From assembly GCF_023065955.2 (NCBI RefSeq), contig NW_026623008.1, positions 13,050,501 to 13,114,500 on the forward strand: a stretch of DNA of 64,000 nt. Direction: 5' to 3'. The DNA comes from Ursus arctos (taxonomy: Eukaryota; Chordata; Mammalia; Carnivora; Ursidae). The notes beneath the pieces were generated by a model. That model had not been told where the DNA came from and ran no database searches. It saw nothing but the letters and a program-made list of their open reading frames with translations. Shown here piece by piece: positions 12,360-22,458 of the stretch; the first letter of the stretch is position 1; each line of letters opens with the position of its first letter. Both the position numbers and the translations under genes were made by a program.

Positions 12360-12685
12360 GGAGCCACTGACAAACTGTTTCTGTCACTTGCTCTCTGTCT
12401 TTCATTAGGGCCGTGGAGGAGGGGGAGCGGGAGGGGAGGGGGAGGAGATGGGATCTTTCATGCTTAGTAAGGCCAGATACATTAATTACAAAACGGCCAT
12501 TTGCCGCGTGAAAGTGTGCTAATTAAATTTATGCAATCATTATCTTTAAATAGTCATATCTTTCCCGGCAATCGGCCCCTTCCTTCTCCAGCCCCGCTGC
12601 CACTCAGAGCGGTCGCACTAATCCCCCTCCGCCATTATCGCGCCATCAGCGATGGTCCCCGAATCCCACCGCACCCCACTTGCTA
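12360..12685. promoter_or_regulatory. Strong enhancer candidate (intron 7)
   Basis: ACATTAATTACAAAACGG starts at 12479. GCTAATTAAATTTATGCAATC follows, with a C/EBP-type TTATGCAAT at 12529-12537, then CTTTAAATAGTCATATC and CCATTATCGCGCCATCAGCG. Dense TAAT/ATTA motifs in unique sequence flanked by C-rich DNA are typical of ultra-conserved developmental enhancers. The factors are inferred from motifs only. Confidence 0.55.
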
Positions 12686-13084
12686 GGGGCCAGCAGTCCT
12701 TGGACTCATCCTGGCGTGGACACCTAACCCAGGAACCACCAGGGAGGGGACGCCAAAGCCAGCCCCGCTCCAGTGCTTCCAGATATTTCTAGATGTTTCC
12801 AGATTTGGGAGATTGACATCTCCTACAGCAAACATTGGAAATGTGTGTGTGTGTTAGAGAGAGAGAACGTCTTTAACTTCTTAGACAATGAGTGGGAGTC
12901 ATTCTGTCCATCCCCCCCACTTCTAGTCTTCAGCTAGGCCTCAAGGACCCCCAGGGTGGGGAGGAGGCTATGAAATCCATGGAGTTGAGAGACCGGTGTG
13001 AGTGTGCCACAAGACCCCTCCATGTCTTCTTTTCATTTATGCAACTCTATGCCAGGCATGAGGATGCATGAGGATGACAGATAA

Positions 13085-13180
13085 ATGCATCCATCCATCC
13101 ATTCATTCATTCCTCCAGTCACTCAACCAATATTAGTTGGACACCTACTATGTGCTAGGCACTGGGAATAGGACAGCAAG
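13085..13180 (-). mobile_element. L2 3' end fragment
   Basis: ATTCATTCATTCCTCCAGTC and ACACCTACTATGTGCTAGGC. Confidence 0.7.
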
Positions 13181-13604
13181 TCGGCCCCAGCAGCTGCTGG
13201 CTAAATCAGGGTTAGGGTCAGGGTCAGTAGGTAGGGCTACGGTAAGGCTGACAGCCTCCTCTGGGTGAGTGAGGCCCAAGCCCAAGACTTCCCACTGTTT
13301 CTCAGCTTGGCTTTCCTGTGTCTTCCTCCACACCCTGGGAGTTCTTACCCGAGCCTAGGCTGAAGCCTTTCTCTGCAGAGATTACCCTCCCGGCCTCCCT
13401 CTGCAATCGGACAGAGCCTGTCTCCCGAGTCTTTTCAGGTCAGCTACGTTGGACTCTCACGGGGGAGGGAGAGAGAACCCGAAGGAGTTTGGGGCTGGGG
13501 AATCCCCCTCCGGTCAGAGATAGCAGTCAGTGACCAGCTGGCCCCCCAGCCCCAGGGTGTACCTTTGGGGAGACCAGCTAGGGGGGCAGCTGGGACACGT
13601 ACTT

Positions 13605-13760
13605 GCTCACACGCGTGTGCGCGCGCACACACACACACACGCAATACTGGCATACACATAGACTCACAAACACACACAAAGTTCATATATTCACACATAA
13701 TCTTCTCACGCACAGGCATTCGTGCACACACATACTATTCTCCCACACATGCAATATTCC
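13605..13760. repeat. CA/CG dinucleotide tract
   Basis: GCGTGTGCGCGCGCACACAC followed by scattered CACACA. Confidence 0.85.
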
Positions 13761-13799
13761 CAGAGCTGTTTATGGAAACAAAGACCACAGTCAGGTGCA

Positions 13800-13920
13800 G
13801 AACAAGAGTATGGGACTAGAAGTCAGGGGTCAAGGGTTCTTGCCCCACTGATGCCACTCATTCCCTAGGTGACTCTGAGTGAGCCCCTAAGCCTTTCCCT
13901 CCTCTGGAAAGGCTTGAGGC
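13800..13920 (+). mobile_element. MIR fragment
   Basis: ATGCCACTCATTCCCTAGG and CCCTAAGCCTTTCCCTCC, weak. Confidence 0.5.
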
Positions 13921-14384
13921 TTGTTGGGAAATGCTTTGGAAACTGTAAGGTGCTGCATTGGGCAAGAGAATGGCAGTAGCCAGGCTTAGAAAAGCATTCA
14001 CGGAAGGCTAGTGGTGACGTAGGAGAGAGGCTGGGGTCAGGGGGTGGATGGAGGAGGCAGGGGAGCTTGCCGGCCGGGTGGGGCACCAGCTCTCCTGGTT
14101 GAGATGTGGATGGTGGAGGGAGGGTGAGGGCCATAAGCAGAGAGATGGAAGGCAAAGGGGGGCGGGGACGGGGAGACCTGCAGGAAATCTTGTTTGGAAG
14201 CTCAAAGTCAGCACCCGAAGCCCATTACCGCTGTCCACAGGGGGCAGGGAGAGGGGAGGAGGCCCGATCCTCTTAGCAAGACAGGAGCAGGAGCGGGGGT
14301 GGGGGGGTGTGCTTGGCTGCCCGGGTGGGTGATTTCTGGCTTGCACTAATCCCAGTGTGGAGCTGGGGACAGGCGATGGGACGG

Positions 14385-14705
14385 GCTGGGGGTGTGTTGG
14401 TGTGGTGTGTGTCCGTTGGGGGCTGGAGCAGGGTGAACACAGGCTCGTCAGCTTGCATCAGTGAGCTGGCGATTGGAGAGTTGTGAGGCTGCGGTGTGTG
14501 TGAACATGTGTGCATGTTTGCCTGCGTATGGGTCTGCGAGACATGTGATGGGCTGTGGCCTAACTGTGTGCATACATGCACTTTTTCGTGTGTATCATTC
14601 TTTGTGTGTTCGTGTCAGCATGTCCGCTTAATGCCGTATGCAATCAGTGTGAGTATCAGCGTGTTTTGTGTGCGCGCCCGTCTTCATCCATGTGGGTGAG
14701 GACTT
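14385..14705. repeat. TG-rich degenerate tract
   Basis: GTGTTGGTGTGGTGTGTGTC to TGTGTGCGCGCCCG; interrupted alternating sequence. Confidence 0.75.
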
Positions 14706-14746
14706 GAGGTCGCTATTATGTGTGTACAGCAATAACAGCAATGATT

Positions 14747-15130
14747 TGAAAGCAGCGGTTTGCAAACTCGACTGCACATTAGAATCCCCTGGGGCAGCAG
14801 GCTTTAAACGCTCCTGATGCCCAGACCCTCCGACCAGCTAATCAGGATTTACGGCGTGTGAGATTCTGGCATCTGCATTGTATGTATTTGTTTTTTAAAA
14901 GATTTTATTTATTTGTTTGAGAGAGAGACAGAGCACGAGCTAGGGGAGGGGCAGAGGGAGAGAAGCAGACTCCCCGCTAAGCAGGGAATCCGACCCAGGA
15001 CTCGATCCCAGGATTCTGGGATCAAGACCCGAGCCGAAGGCAGACGCTTAACCTTAACCGACCCGGGCGTCCTCCTGGCATCAGCATTTTAAAAGACTTT
15101 CCCAGTTGATTCCAGCGGGCAGCCAAGGTG
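14747..15130. mobile_element. hAT MER5-like element split by a CAN-SINE
   Basis: The left part (CTGCACATTAGAATCCCCTGG, CTGATGCCCAGACC, 14747-14879) and the right part (CATCAGCATTTTAAAAGACT to GGGCAGCCAAGG, 15075-15126) are the two halves of one non-autonomous hAT-Charlie element. The SINE sits between them. Confidence 0.7.
14880..15074 (-). mobile_element. CAN-SINE (carnivore tRNA-Lys SINE)
   Basis: Minus orientation: tail AAAGATTTTATTTATTTG at the left, head GACCCGGGCGTCC at the right. It is flanked by the target duplication CTGGCATCTGCATT / CTGGCATCAGCATT (14866-14879 and 15075-15088), with one mismatch. Confidence 0.92.
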
Positions 15131-15542
15131 GGGAGACAGCAACTGAGCAGACAGAGCCCAATGGGGCAGCCCTGTGCCTCCTCCCCAGCCCTCAGCCTGC
15201 CCCCATGAGCTCCATCGGCACACAGTGAGGGACTCCAGGCCCCAGACCCTTGGGGACCAGGGCTTGTCATGAGCTAGGCTGCCCCACGTCATCCCTCAGC
15301 CCACAGAGACATATATCATGAAGTTCAAGCATTGAGTTCCATTCCTGGCCAACTGCGCCCTTGCCTTCTCTCCTGACATTGGGAACAGGCTGCCCCCCCA
15401 GACACGCCCCCCTCCCTCCCCTCTTGTGGAAGTCAGGAGAATGAGCTAGTGAGCCAGTGACCCCGGGCTGGAGGCCGAGATTAAAGTGCTCAGTGAGCCA
15501 TGCCAACCGGTCCTTTTGGAGCCCATGCGCAGGCTGAGGGCC

Positions 15543-15559
15543 GGGGGGGGGGGGGGGGG
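15543..15559 (+). repeat. Seventeen-G run
   Basis: A pure G run after GAGGGCC; may form quadruplexes and is prone to miscounting in assemblies. Confidence 0.9.
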
Positions 15560-15884
15560 ATGGCAGCAAGCCTGGGGATGGTGTGCCATGAGTCTGGGGT
15601 GACACTCCCCTGGAGTGGAAGTCACTGCCTTCTCTGGGCCTCAGTTTCTGCAGGAGACTTCACAGATTCGCCATCAGGGGCCCCGTACCCTTTGGAGCAT
15701 AGTCAGGCCCCAGCTTCTGTGTGGGGGCAGGGCTTCAGGCCCTTGGGGAAGAAAGGATGAAAAAGACAGGGAGGAGGAGTTCTGGAGCCTGCCCTCAAGT
15801 GATGATTTTGAGCTCAGGCCGAGCACTTTCTCATCCAGGTGAAAGCAGAGGGGGAGGGCGAGCCAGTGCTTAGAACAGACCCTC

Positions 15885-16045
15885 CGGGCTCTGTCTTAAG
15901 CGTTCAAGGTGCATTTACTCAGTTATTTCTGACAGTGCCCCTACAGGTAGATTCTTGCCATGCCCGTTATACAGATGTGAAAGCTGAGGCACAGAACATT
16001 ACAGAAATCGCCCAGGTCACAGCTCACCCGCAGTGGAGCATGGGT
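15885..16045 (-). mobile_element. MIR
   Basis: TATACAGATGTGAAAGCTGAG and CGCCCAGGTCACAGCTCAC. Confidence 0.8.
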
Positions 16046-16439
16046 GCTAGTGCTGAAATTCCGTCTGGCCCCCGGCGCCTCAGGGAAGCCCCTGGGAGCT
16101 CAGAACAGCTGAGTCCCTCTGGGGCCTCACAGTCCCCTCTGGTCATGGGGAGGTGGGGCTCCCTGACCTGCCCATGGGTCCAGGTGGCCCTCGGCCTCCT
16201 TCCAGCACTGGTCCCATCTCCGGGTCCCACTGTCCTGACCTCTCCAGGCGTGATCCCCTGCCTCGTCTCCTCCGTGTCCCTCCGTGGCCCCCACCCGCCC
16301 ACCCTGCACCCTGCCACGGAGCCCCAGTGATGGCGATCCCCTTCTAATTGCAGCCTCGCTCCGAAGCCAGCTCGGTTATCACAGAGGGTGCAGATCCCAC
16401 CGCTCAGCCTCCTCGGTCCCAGGCCCTGGGGCCAGCTCA

Positions 16440-16880
16440 GGAGCGGAGGGAATTAATTACATTTTTCCCATCCCCTTCTTTTAAAGGAGGGGAGCGCGCC
16501 ACCGCGGCCCGGGGAGGGGGTCGCAAGCGGAGGATGTGGAAAGAGGGCTGGCACGGGGCTCCCGCAGCCCCCACCCCCCCAAACCTGCAAGCCTCTCCCC
16601 AGCGGCGGAAGGGGGATGAGGCCGCCCCTTATTGATTTAGTCTGGTGGAGGCTGGGACTCATTTAGAGAAGAGGGAGAGGAAGGGGCTGGGGGCGGGCGG
16701 GGGCCTCGGCGGGCGGGGGCCGAGGAAGGGATGGCTGTCACTCAGCCTGACAGACAGCCCGGAGATTTGCCTTCAGATAAAACCTTACAGATGTGGAGGT
16801 CGGTATTGATTTTGAGTTAGTAACGGTAACGTACCAAGAAGTAATACATTAGCGAAAGCAAGGTCACCAGGAAAAAAGTA
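16440..16880. promoter_or_regulatory. Enhancer-like blocks around 16.45 and 16.8 kb
   Basis: GGAATTAATTACATTTTTCCC starts near 16449. After a GC-rich middle come TTGCCTTCAGATAAAACC and a tandem GTAACG-GTAACG (16820-16831), then GTAATACATTAGCG. The sequence is repeat-free. Confidence 0.45.
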
Positions 16881-17149
16881 AAACCCACCGGGGGAGAGGC
16901 CTTAGCATTCTTGAGGGGGGTGGATTACCGCATCAGACTGGGACTTCCTCAAGTTCAAAAGTTTGCAGGCCCCAGACTTCGGCTGGGCCCCTAACCCTGG
17001 GCAAAGCTTCCTGCTTCTGCGGGCGAAGAGGGGCTCCCAGGGGCCCAGGGGCCAACCGGAGGCCGCGGAGGGCCGTTTGGGTCCACAGCGCTCCCCACCG
17101 CAGGGTTGCCAAGGGCCTCTCTCCCCACAGTCTCTGGCACAGCCTGTTA

Positions 17150-17310
17150 GGGCAGCACTCTCCAGGTCAGGGAGACGCGGGTTCAAATCCCAACCCTGCC
17201 GCTTCCTGGCTGTGTGATCTATCTCGGGTGTGCCTTTCCACTTCTCTGTGCCTCAGGTTCCCCTTCTGCATAATAGGGTAATAATAGCCTGTTTGCTCCA
17301 GGAGTCAATG
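17150..17310 (+). mobile_element. MIR
   Basis: GGGTTCAAATCCCAACCC, CTGGCTGTGTGATCTATC and GTGCCTCAGGTTCCCC. Confidence 0.88.
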
Positions 17311-17589
17311 CTCCCACGTCTCCTCGGTTGGGTCCTATCCCACTTGCTTGGAAACTGCCATGCCTGGAGACGGGGTTGGAAGAAATGGCAGCCCTTTGAT
17401 CCACAGGCCGCCAGGGACTCTGGGAGAGAGTAAGCAGCCTCCTCACATCCCCATTCACACCTATCCCAGATGTGGATTTGATTTGATGTTCCAGGGCAAA
17501 TCCCATTGAACAAATCCCATTACAGGAAAATCTCCCCGGCCCGAGCTAATACTGAGGCCTTCCAAGCCACTGGGCACCACACAAGCCAC

Positions 17590-18010
17590 TTCTGACAAAC
17601 TCCAGGAGGCCTTGGAGCTCTTGGGATTTTCACTCTCCACATTCACCTTCTTGCTGTTTCTTAAACCTGCTGGGTGTGTTCTCACCCCAGGACCTTTGCA
17701 CTTGCTCGCTCCTCTGCCTGCAAAGCTCTTCTGCTACATCCTCCCGTGGCTGGCTCTTTTTGGTCTTGCTGGATATCACCTCTCGGGGAGCTCTGTGCCC
17801 GACTACTGCACTCATCCCCTTTGTTTAGCCTCTATAAACACTTGTCAATATCAGCAATTATATTATCTATTTGTTGGTTTGTTGTCAGCCTCGTTTTGAG
17901 AGGCTAGCTCCCGGAGGGCGCGGGGTGGCTGGTGCTCACTGCCATCGCCTCCGTGCCCAGCTCAGGGTCTGGCACATCATAGGTGCTTGCTCAAGATTTG
18001 CTAAGTGATA
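17590..18010 (+). mobile_element. L2 3' end
   Basis: ACCTTTGCACTTGCTCGCTC, CTGCCTGCAAAGCTCTTC, GGATATCACCTCTCGGGGAG and TGGCACATCATAGGTGCTTG, in the order of an L2 tail. Confidence 0.85.
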
Positions 18011-18014
18011 GCCA

Positions 18015-18680
18015 TGAATTCAACCAGGTTTTTCTGGGCTCATAGTATGTAGCAAGCACGATGTCGGTGCTGGGGCGGCAAAGGGGGGTGAGCCACAGTT
18101 CTATCCTGCCTTCTCGGAGCTCACGGTCTAGCCCTATCTGCAGCCTGGCACATGGTAGCACTCTGTGAAATGTTTGTTGAATGAATAAATGAATGAATGA
18201 CAGATGTCTTCGGGAAACACCATATCACTCGGTGTCACCGGGACACAAAGTGTAAGGCAGGAAGGGGGGAGGAATTAGAACACGTCGGTAGTGGTCTGAT
18301 CACGAGAAGACTTTGTCCTGGTTATCTGGGAGGTAACAAGGAGCCACTGATAATTCTTTTTTTTTTTTTTTTAAGATTTTTATTTACTTATTTGAGAGCA
18401 AGAGTGAGAGAGAGAGAGGGCACAAGCTGGGGGAGCAACAGGGAGAGAGAGAAGCAGACTCCCCGCTGAGCAGGGAGCCTGATGCGGGGGCTCGATCCCA
18501 GGACTCTGGGATCATGACCGGAGCCAAAGGCAGACGCTTAACCCACTGAGCCACCCAGGTGTCCCGCCACTGGTAATGCTTGAGTGCTGTGGTCAGATGT
18601 GTGGCAGTTCTCGGGGTGGGGGGGTGTCTCTGTCCTGCAGGATGAGTACTGTCCGTGCATAACTCCCAGCCCATCCCAAA
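18015..18680 (-). mobile_element. L2 fragments interrupted by a CAN-SINE
   Basis: CATAGTATGTAGCAAGCACG, CTTCTCGGAGCTCACGGTC, AACAAGGAGCCACTG, and after the SINE GTGCTGTGGTCAGATGTG. A short plus-strand MIR or L2 tail (TTTGTTGAATGAATAAATG) sits at 18130-18200. Confidence 0.65.
18355..18565 (-). mobile_element. CAN-SINE inserted in an L2
   Basis: Poly-T at 18357-18372, GAGCCACCCAGGTGTCCC at the right end. The duplication is GCCACTGATAAT / GCCACTGGTAAT (18343-18354 and 18566-18577). Confidence 0.93.
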
Positions 18681-18728
18681 ACATGCTCCTCCTCTCCCTC
18701 CCCTCCCTCCCCTCCCTCCCCTCCCATT
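18680..18728 (+). repeat. CCCTCCCT pentamer-like repeat
   Basis: CTCCCTCCCCTCCCTCCCCT, a pure pyrimidine tract. Confidence 0.85.
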
Positions 18729-20524
18729 CCATTGTCTCTTCTGGGCTTGGCATCTTGGCGGTGTGCAGGAGCAAAGGATAACACTGGGGTCTCACCAGAG
18801 CTGACAGACCCTCCCGAGAGTCTCCCGGAGCCCACAGTTATCCTCCTGAAAGTAGGGAAATGGGGCCTGTGTGTTTTCCCTGAGCCTCTGAGTCTATTCC
18901 TGGAGTCTAGGCTTCCTTTGAGGGGAGAGCAGGGTTCGTGTTTATATAGGGGGGATGGGACAGGTAGTGATTTTCTTAATTAAGATGGAAAGTGGAGTCT
19001 AGACTGGGTACCTGACAGGCGACACAGAAGAGAATCAGGTCCCCTAACCCCCTGGCAAGTGCTGGATTCCTGAGTTCGCCCTAAGATCCCGCCCAAACAT
19101 ACACCAAATTTCCTAGGCCCCGGAGAACCCATCTCCACAGTCAGAAAGCAACAGACACAGCCCCATGGTGTCAGGCGTCCTGACACACCACCCCCTTCGT
19201 GGGGTCCCTCTTGCCCCCACCCCTGTACCCCTCCATAGACCCTCCCATGAAAGAGGGTGAGTTTGGGAGATTCAGAGGGTCTGGCCACTGCCCAAAGAAG
19301 CCAGACACTTGCCCGGACTCTCCCCTTCTGGCACTCATCCCCGCGTTGCCTTGTTGAAGGGGCTGATACACTGTCAAGTCCCACCTAAGCCCTCCCAGCT
19401 GTGCCCCCAGGCCTAGTGCCCTTGACCCTGGCTCTGGGGGGACAGGGGGAGTGAAAGGATCCAGGAGGGTGACCCCAGGGTGAGGGGATTGTGCTGGGAG
19501 CATGCAGGGAAGGGTCAGGGAGAGGCTGTGCTCATGCCCCAGCCTCAAGGGGCGCCAGCCAAGAGGGACCCCAGGGTGTGAGCTGCTGCCGGCCCCGGGA
19601 GTGAGAACCTCTGAAGGGGTCAGATCCTGGAGGGTCAGTCCTGACCCTAGCAGACAAGCGGGCTCAGGCCTCTGGACCCCGAGCTGCTCCCCACAGCCCT
19701 GTGGTGAGGTCTGGAGAAGCTACAGCCTTTTGAAGGCCTCTGTCACTTCGTCTGAGGAAGGGGCATCATGGCTCGGCCTCAACACCTCTGTAGGGCTCTG
19801 GATTGGGAGAGCCACATGAGTTCATGCCAAGATGAAGGAAAGCAAGGAGAAAGGGAAGAGGAAGCCCCAAGGGAGCTGGGGCCCTGTTTCTGGGAGCGCT
19901 GGCCAGGCGCAGAGCCCTCTGCACGCAGACCCCACCTCATCCCCCGCCCCCCCCAGCCACCCTCTGAGTTAGGGACAGTCGTCATGTCTTTTCCTCAGGA
20001 CTGCAGGCAGTCACAGATGCTAAGGGACATCTGAGGCTGTAACCGCAGAAGCCCAGGGGCTGTCCCTGGCCTGAGGATTCCACATCTGAGCCCTTGACCC
20101 CCGCCCTGCCTCAGTGCCTATGGTAGGGACAAGTCGCAGAGGAGAAGGTAGAAGTTTCCAGAAGGTATCCAGTTGACAACAAGATCATTGTTCCAATGCC
20201 CCTAGCCTGCCTTCTCCAGAGAGGCAAGTGGAGAAATCAGAGAACGCAGCCGTGTGCCCAGCACGGACCCCAGCCTGCTTCTTCAGCTCGCTGCTGGGCA
20301 GGTGAGCAGCTCGGCTTCCCACCCGACACGGAAGCCTCCCTCCCATAAGGGGTGTGGCATCACCAGGAGGTCACCAGGGTCCTGGGCCCTGCAGGTCAGC
20401 TGCACAAGGGCCTGCCTCTCCATCATCTCCTGGGACTGGCCGGGACACCCGTACCCGCACACGGAGGGACACCTGCTGCCTGCACCGCCTTTCCCCACTC
20501 TCACCTGAAGAGCTGGACAGCAGC
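18680..20524. other. GC-rich unique intronic stretch
   Basis: No repeat, motif cluster or exon is recognised. The open frames have no plausible start, codon pattern or homology. Confidence 0.55.
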
Positions 20525-20795
20525 TGTCACCCCCTCCAGAAGCCTTCCTGGACCACCAGACTGGCTGAGTTCCCTTCCCTGGGTTCTCACAGCCCCCCAG
20601 AGTGGCCTCTGTCCTGCCCCTCACCACTTCATTTCCTGACAGTCGGCTCCCAGCTGCCTCCCCCACCAGATGTAGACATCCCTCTTGCTAAGGGCAGGGG
20701 CCATGGTTCTTCCTCCTCTAAAAACCCAGGGCCCTGCCTGAGGCCTGGGGCTGCAGTCACCATCAGTGCGTGTTTGTTGAATGAATAAGTGAACA
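20525..20795 (+). mobile_element. L2 3' end
   Basis: AAGCCTTCCTGGACCACC, TGTAGACATCCCTCTTGC, GGCAGGGGCCATGG and TTTGTTGAATGAATAAGTG. Confidence 0.8.
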
Positions 20796-21503
20796 CGTCA
20801 GCGAACCAACACCAGCTTCTTTAAGCTGAGTATTTAGAGATGTGCCTCACCCTGCCGGTCTGGGGTCGCCAGCACTGGTGGTGAGCTCCTCTCTGCTGTC
20901 CCAGCCGAGCAGGGAAGGGGGTGGTGATCACAGACATCTGAGAGGCACCAGAGTCAAAGGAAGGTACCCGTGACGCTCTTTGAAAGCATTGGCCATGGAT
21001 GTTGACATTGTAGGGGCGGGATCTCAAAGTCAGGAACACAGCAGGCTTGCCGCAGGACCAGGGGTGAAGCCAGACCAGATCCAGAGTCCTGTTCTAATTC
21101 TGTGTTGGAAGCTGGGGGCATCCGAGTCTGACGGGAGAGGTGCAGCTTCCCCGTCCTGGAGGGGCCCCTGTCTGACGGAAGAGACATCATTAGTTCGTTC
21201 ATGCATTGATTCATTCATCAGATGAGCACCAGGGGCCCCTTAGAGCCAGGCCCGGGGATATTCTCCATGGGTCAGGACCTAAGCAGGAGAAACCACTAAC
21301 TGTCTTGCCCATAAGGACGCGCAAACCAGGGAAACGGAGGCTCCCGGTGCTGTGCAGGGATCTCAAGGGAGCAATCCCAGCCAAGGCCTGTTTGGGGCCA
21401 GCCTGGCATTGTACCCCCCCCCATACACACTGTGTCCATGGGGTCCGTCCGCCAAGCCCCTGTGCGCACCGCTCGGGCCACACTGACCGTCTCTCCCCCG
21501 CAG

Positions 21504-21750
21504 GTGATGAGCATTCTGAGCAACCCGAGCGCCGTGCCGCCGCAGCCACAGGCCGACTTCTCCATCTCCCCGCTGCACGGCGGGCTGGACTCGGCCACCT
21601 CCATCTCGGCCAGCTGCAGCCAGCGGGCCGACTCCATCAAGCCGGGAGACAGCCTGCCCACCTCCCAGTCCTACTGCCCGCCCACCTACAGCACCACCGG
21701 CTACAGCGTGGACCCCGTGGCTGGCTACCAGTACGGCCAGTATGGCCAGA
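21504..21750 (+). CDS. PAX7: PAX7 exon 8 (transactivation domain)
   Basis: This internal exon encodes part of the paired-box/homeodomain transcription factor PAX7, which specifies muscle satellite cells and neural crest and acts in the nucleus. The 247 bases give 82 codons plus one base. The product starts [16 protein letters not shown], contains [13 protein letters not shown] and [15 protein letters not shown], and ends YQYGQYGQ. This matches the Pro/Ser/Thr/Tyr-rich C-terminal activation region after the homeodomain. PAX3 is excluded because its paralogous exon differs strongly at the start. Both splice sites are canonical: acceptor CAG at 21501-21503 and donor A|GTGAGT at 21750/21751. The DNA-binding exons lie upstream of the window. 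One residue, Ser in SQSYCPP, is recalled as Ala in human PAX7 and Ser in PAX3. Confidence 0.97.
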
Positions 21751-21869
21751 GTGAGTGCCTGGCGCCCCAGGCGTCCTCCTCCCCTTCCCTGCCCCGCTCC
21801 AAGGACGGTCTGTCTTTTTGTAGAGAGCTGCAAGGTGGTGTTGGGTGGGGGTGCCCATTTCACAGATGA
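21751..21869 (+). CDS. PAX7: Alternative read-through tail of PAX7 exon 8 (short isoform end)
   Basis: If the exon 8 donor is not used, the frame stays open for 39 codons (first codon AGT at 21750-21752, [11 protein letters not shown]...) to TGA at 21867-21869. Human PAX7 has a known isoform ending this way, beginning SECLVPW. Here the first four residues agree and the rest diverges. A DNA stretch matching the human CLF-MES-YKVV codons is visible near 21810-21835, but it lies in another frame, which implies one or more indels. The stop falls in a MIR-like segment. Whether this ending is made in this species cannot be told; it may be a decayed alternative terminus. Confidence 0.5.
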
Positions 21870-21955
21870 GAAGATCGAGGCCCAGAAAGAATGGGCTGTT
21901 GTCCTAAACCGATACTAAGGCAGGCCCCTGCACTCCCACCACAGTGGCCTTAGAA
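21845..21955 (-). mobile_element. Degraded MIR overlapping the PAX7 read-through tail
   Basis: GCCCATTTCACAGATGAGAAG then ATCGAGGCCCAGAAAG matches the MIR core. The TGA of the alternative reading frame is the one in CAGATGAG. Confidence 0.65.
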
Positions 21956-22458
21956 CAGTGCTGTCCCGTAGAACTGTCCCAAGAGCCACAAAGGGCGTTT
22001 AAAATTTCCCAGTAGCCACGGTTTAAAATGTAAGGAGAAACAAGTGGAATGATTTTCGCTGACATATTTTGTTTGACTCAGTATATCTGAAATGATGGTC
22101 ATTTTGACATATAATCCATACAGAGTTACGAATGAAATATTTCACATTTCTTTTTTCATGCAGTGTCTTTGAAATCCAGCCCATTTTAATTCAGACACGA
22201 AGTTTTCATTGGAACTACTCGATCTGTATTTAAATTTCATACAATTACAGCTGAGAAGTGTATTTACACACCCAAGTTGTTCCAAATATACTGTAAAGTT
22301 TCCCAACCACTAAGCTAAATCGAATTTCAGTTTTCACATTTAAATTAGATAAAATTAAATTAAAACGTAAAATCTGGTTCCTCGGTGGCGTGGCCACATT
22401 TCAGGGGCTCGATGGGCACGTGTGGCTGGTGGCTGCCGTGGCGGACTGTGCGGTGCTG
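21956..22458. mobile_element. Near-complete non-autonomous hAT element
   Basis: Starts CAGTGCTGTCCCGTAGAAC, has an AT-rich middle (TAAAATTAAATTAAAACG) and ends GTGGCTGGTGGCTGCCGTG..GGTGCTG, giving imperfect inverted ends. It is typical of MER-type hAT-Charlie derivatives. It holds two overlapping ATTAAA hexamers (22354-22364). Confidence 0.7.

Larger units (their letters stand above)
1..21503 (+). other. PAX7: PAX7 intron 7 (3' part), as deduced from exon 8
   Basis: Everything upstream of the exon 8 acceptor is read as intron. No splice-flanked, codon-biased or recognisable coding segment is seen in it on either strand. The acceptor at its end has a CTGAC branch-point candidate (21483-21487), a pyrimidine run and CAG at 21501-21503. 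Exon 8 opens on a complete codon, so the intron is phase 0. From memory of the human gene, this intron is about 30 kb long and carries the PAX7::FOXO1 fusion breakpoints of alveolar rhabdomyosarcoma. The 5' end of the intron lies outside the window. Confidence 0.85.

Noticed and set aside
13600..13760. Possible CRISPR-like or satellite array
   Set aside because: Only dinucleotide repeats without fixed-length spacers; the host is a mammal.
21504..21750. PAX3 as the identity of the exon
   Set aside because: The start [16 protein letters not shown] and [13 protein letters not shown] are PAX7-specific; PAX3 differs strongly there.
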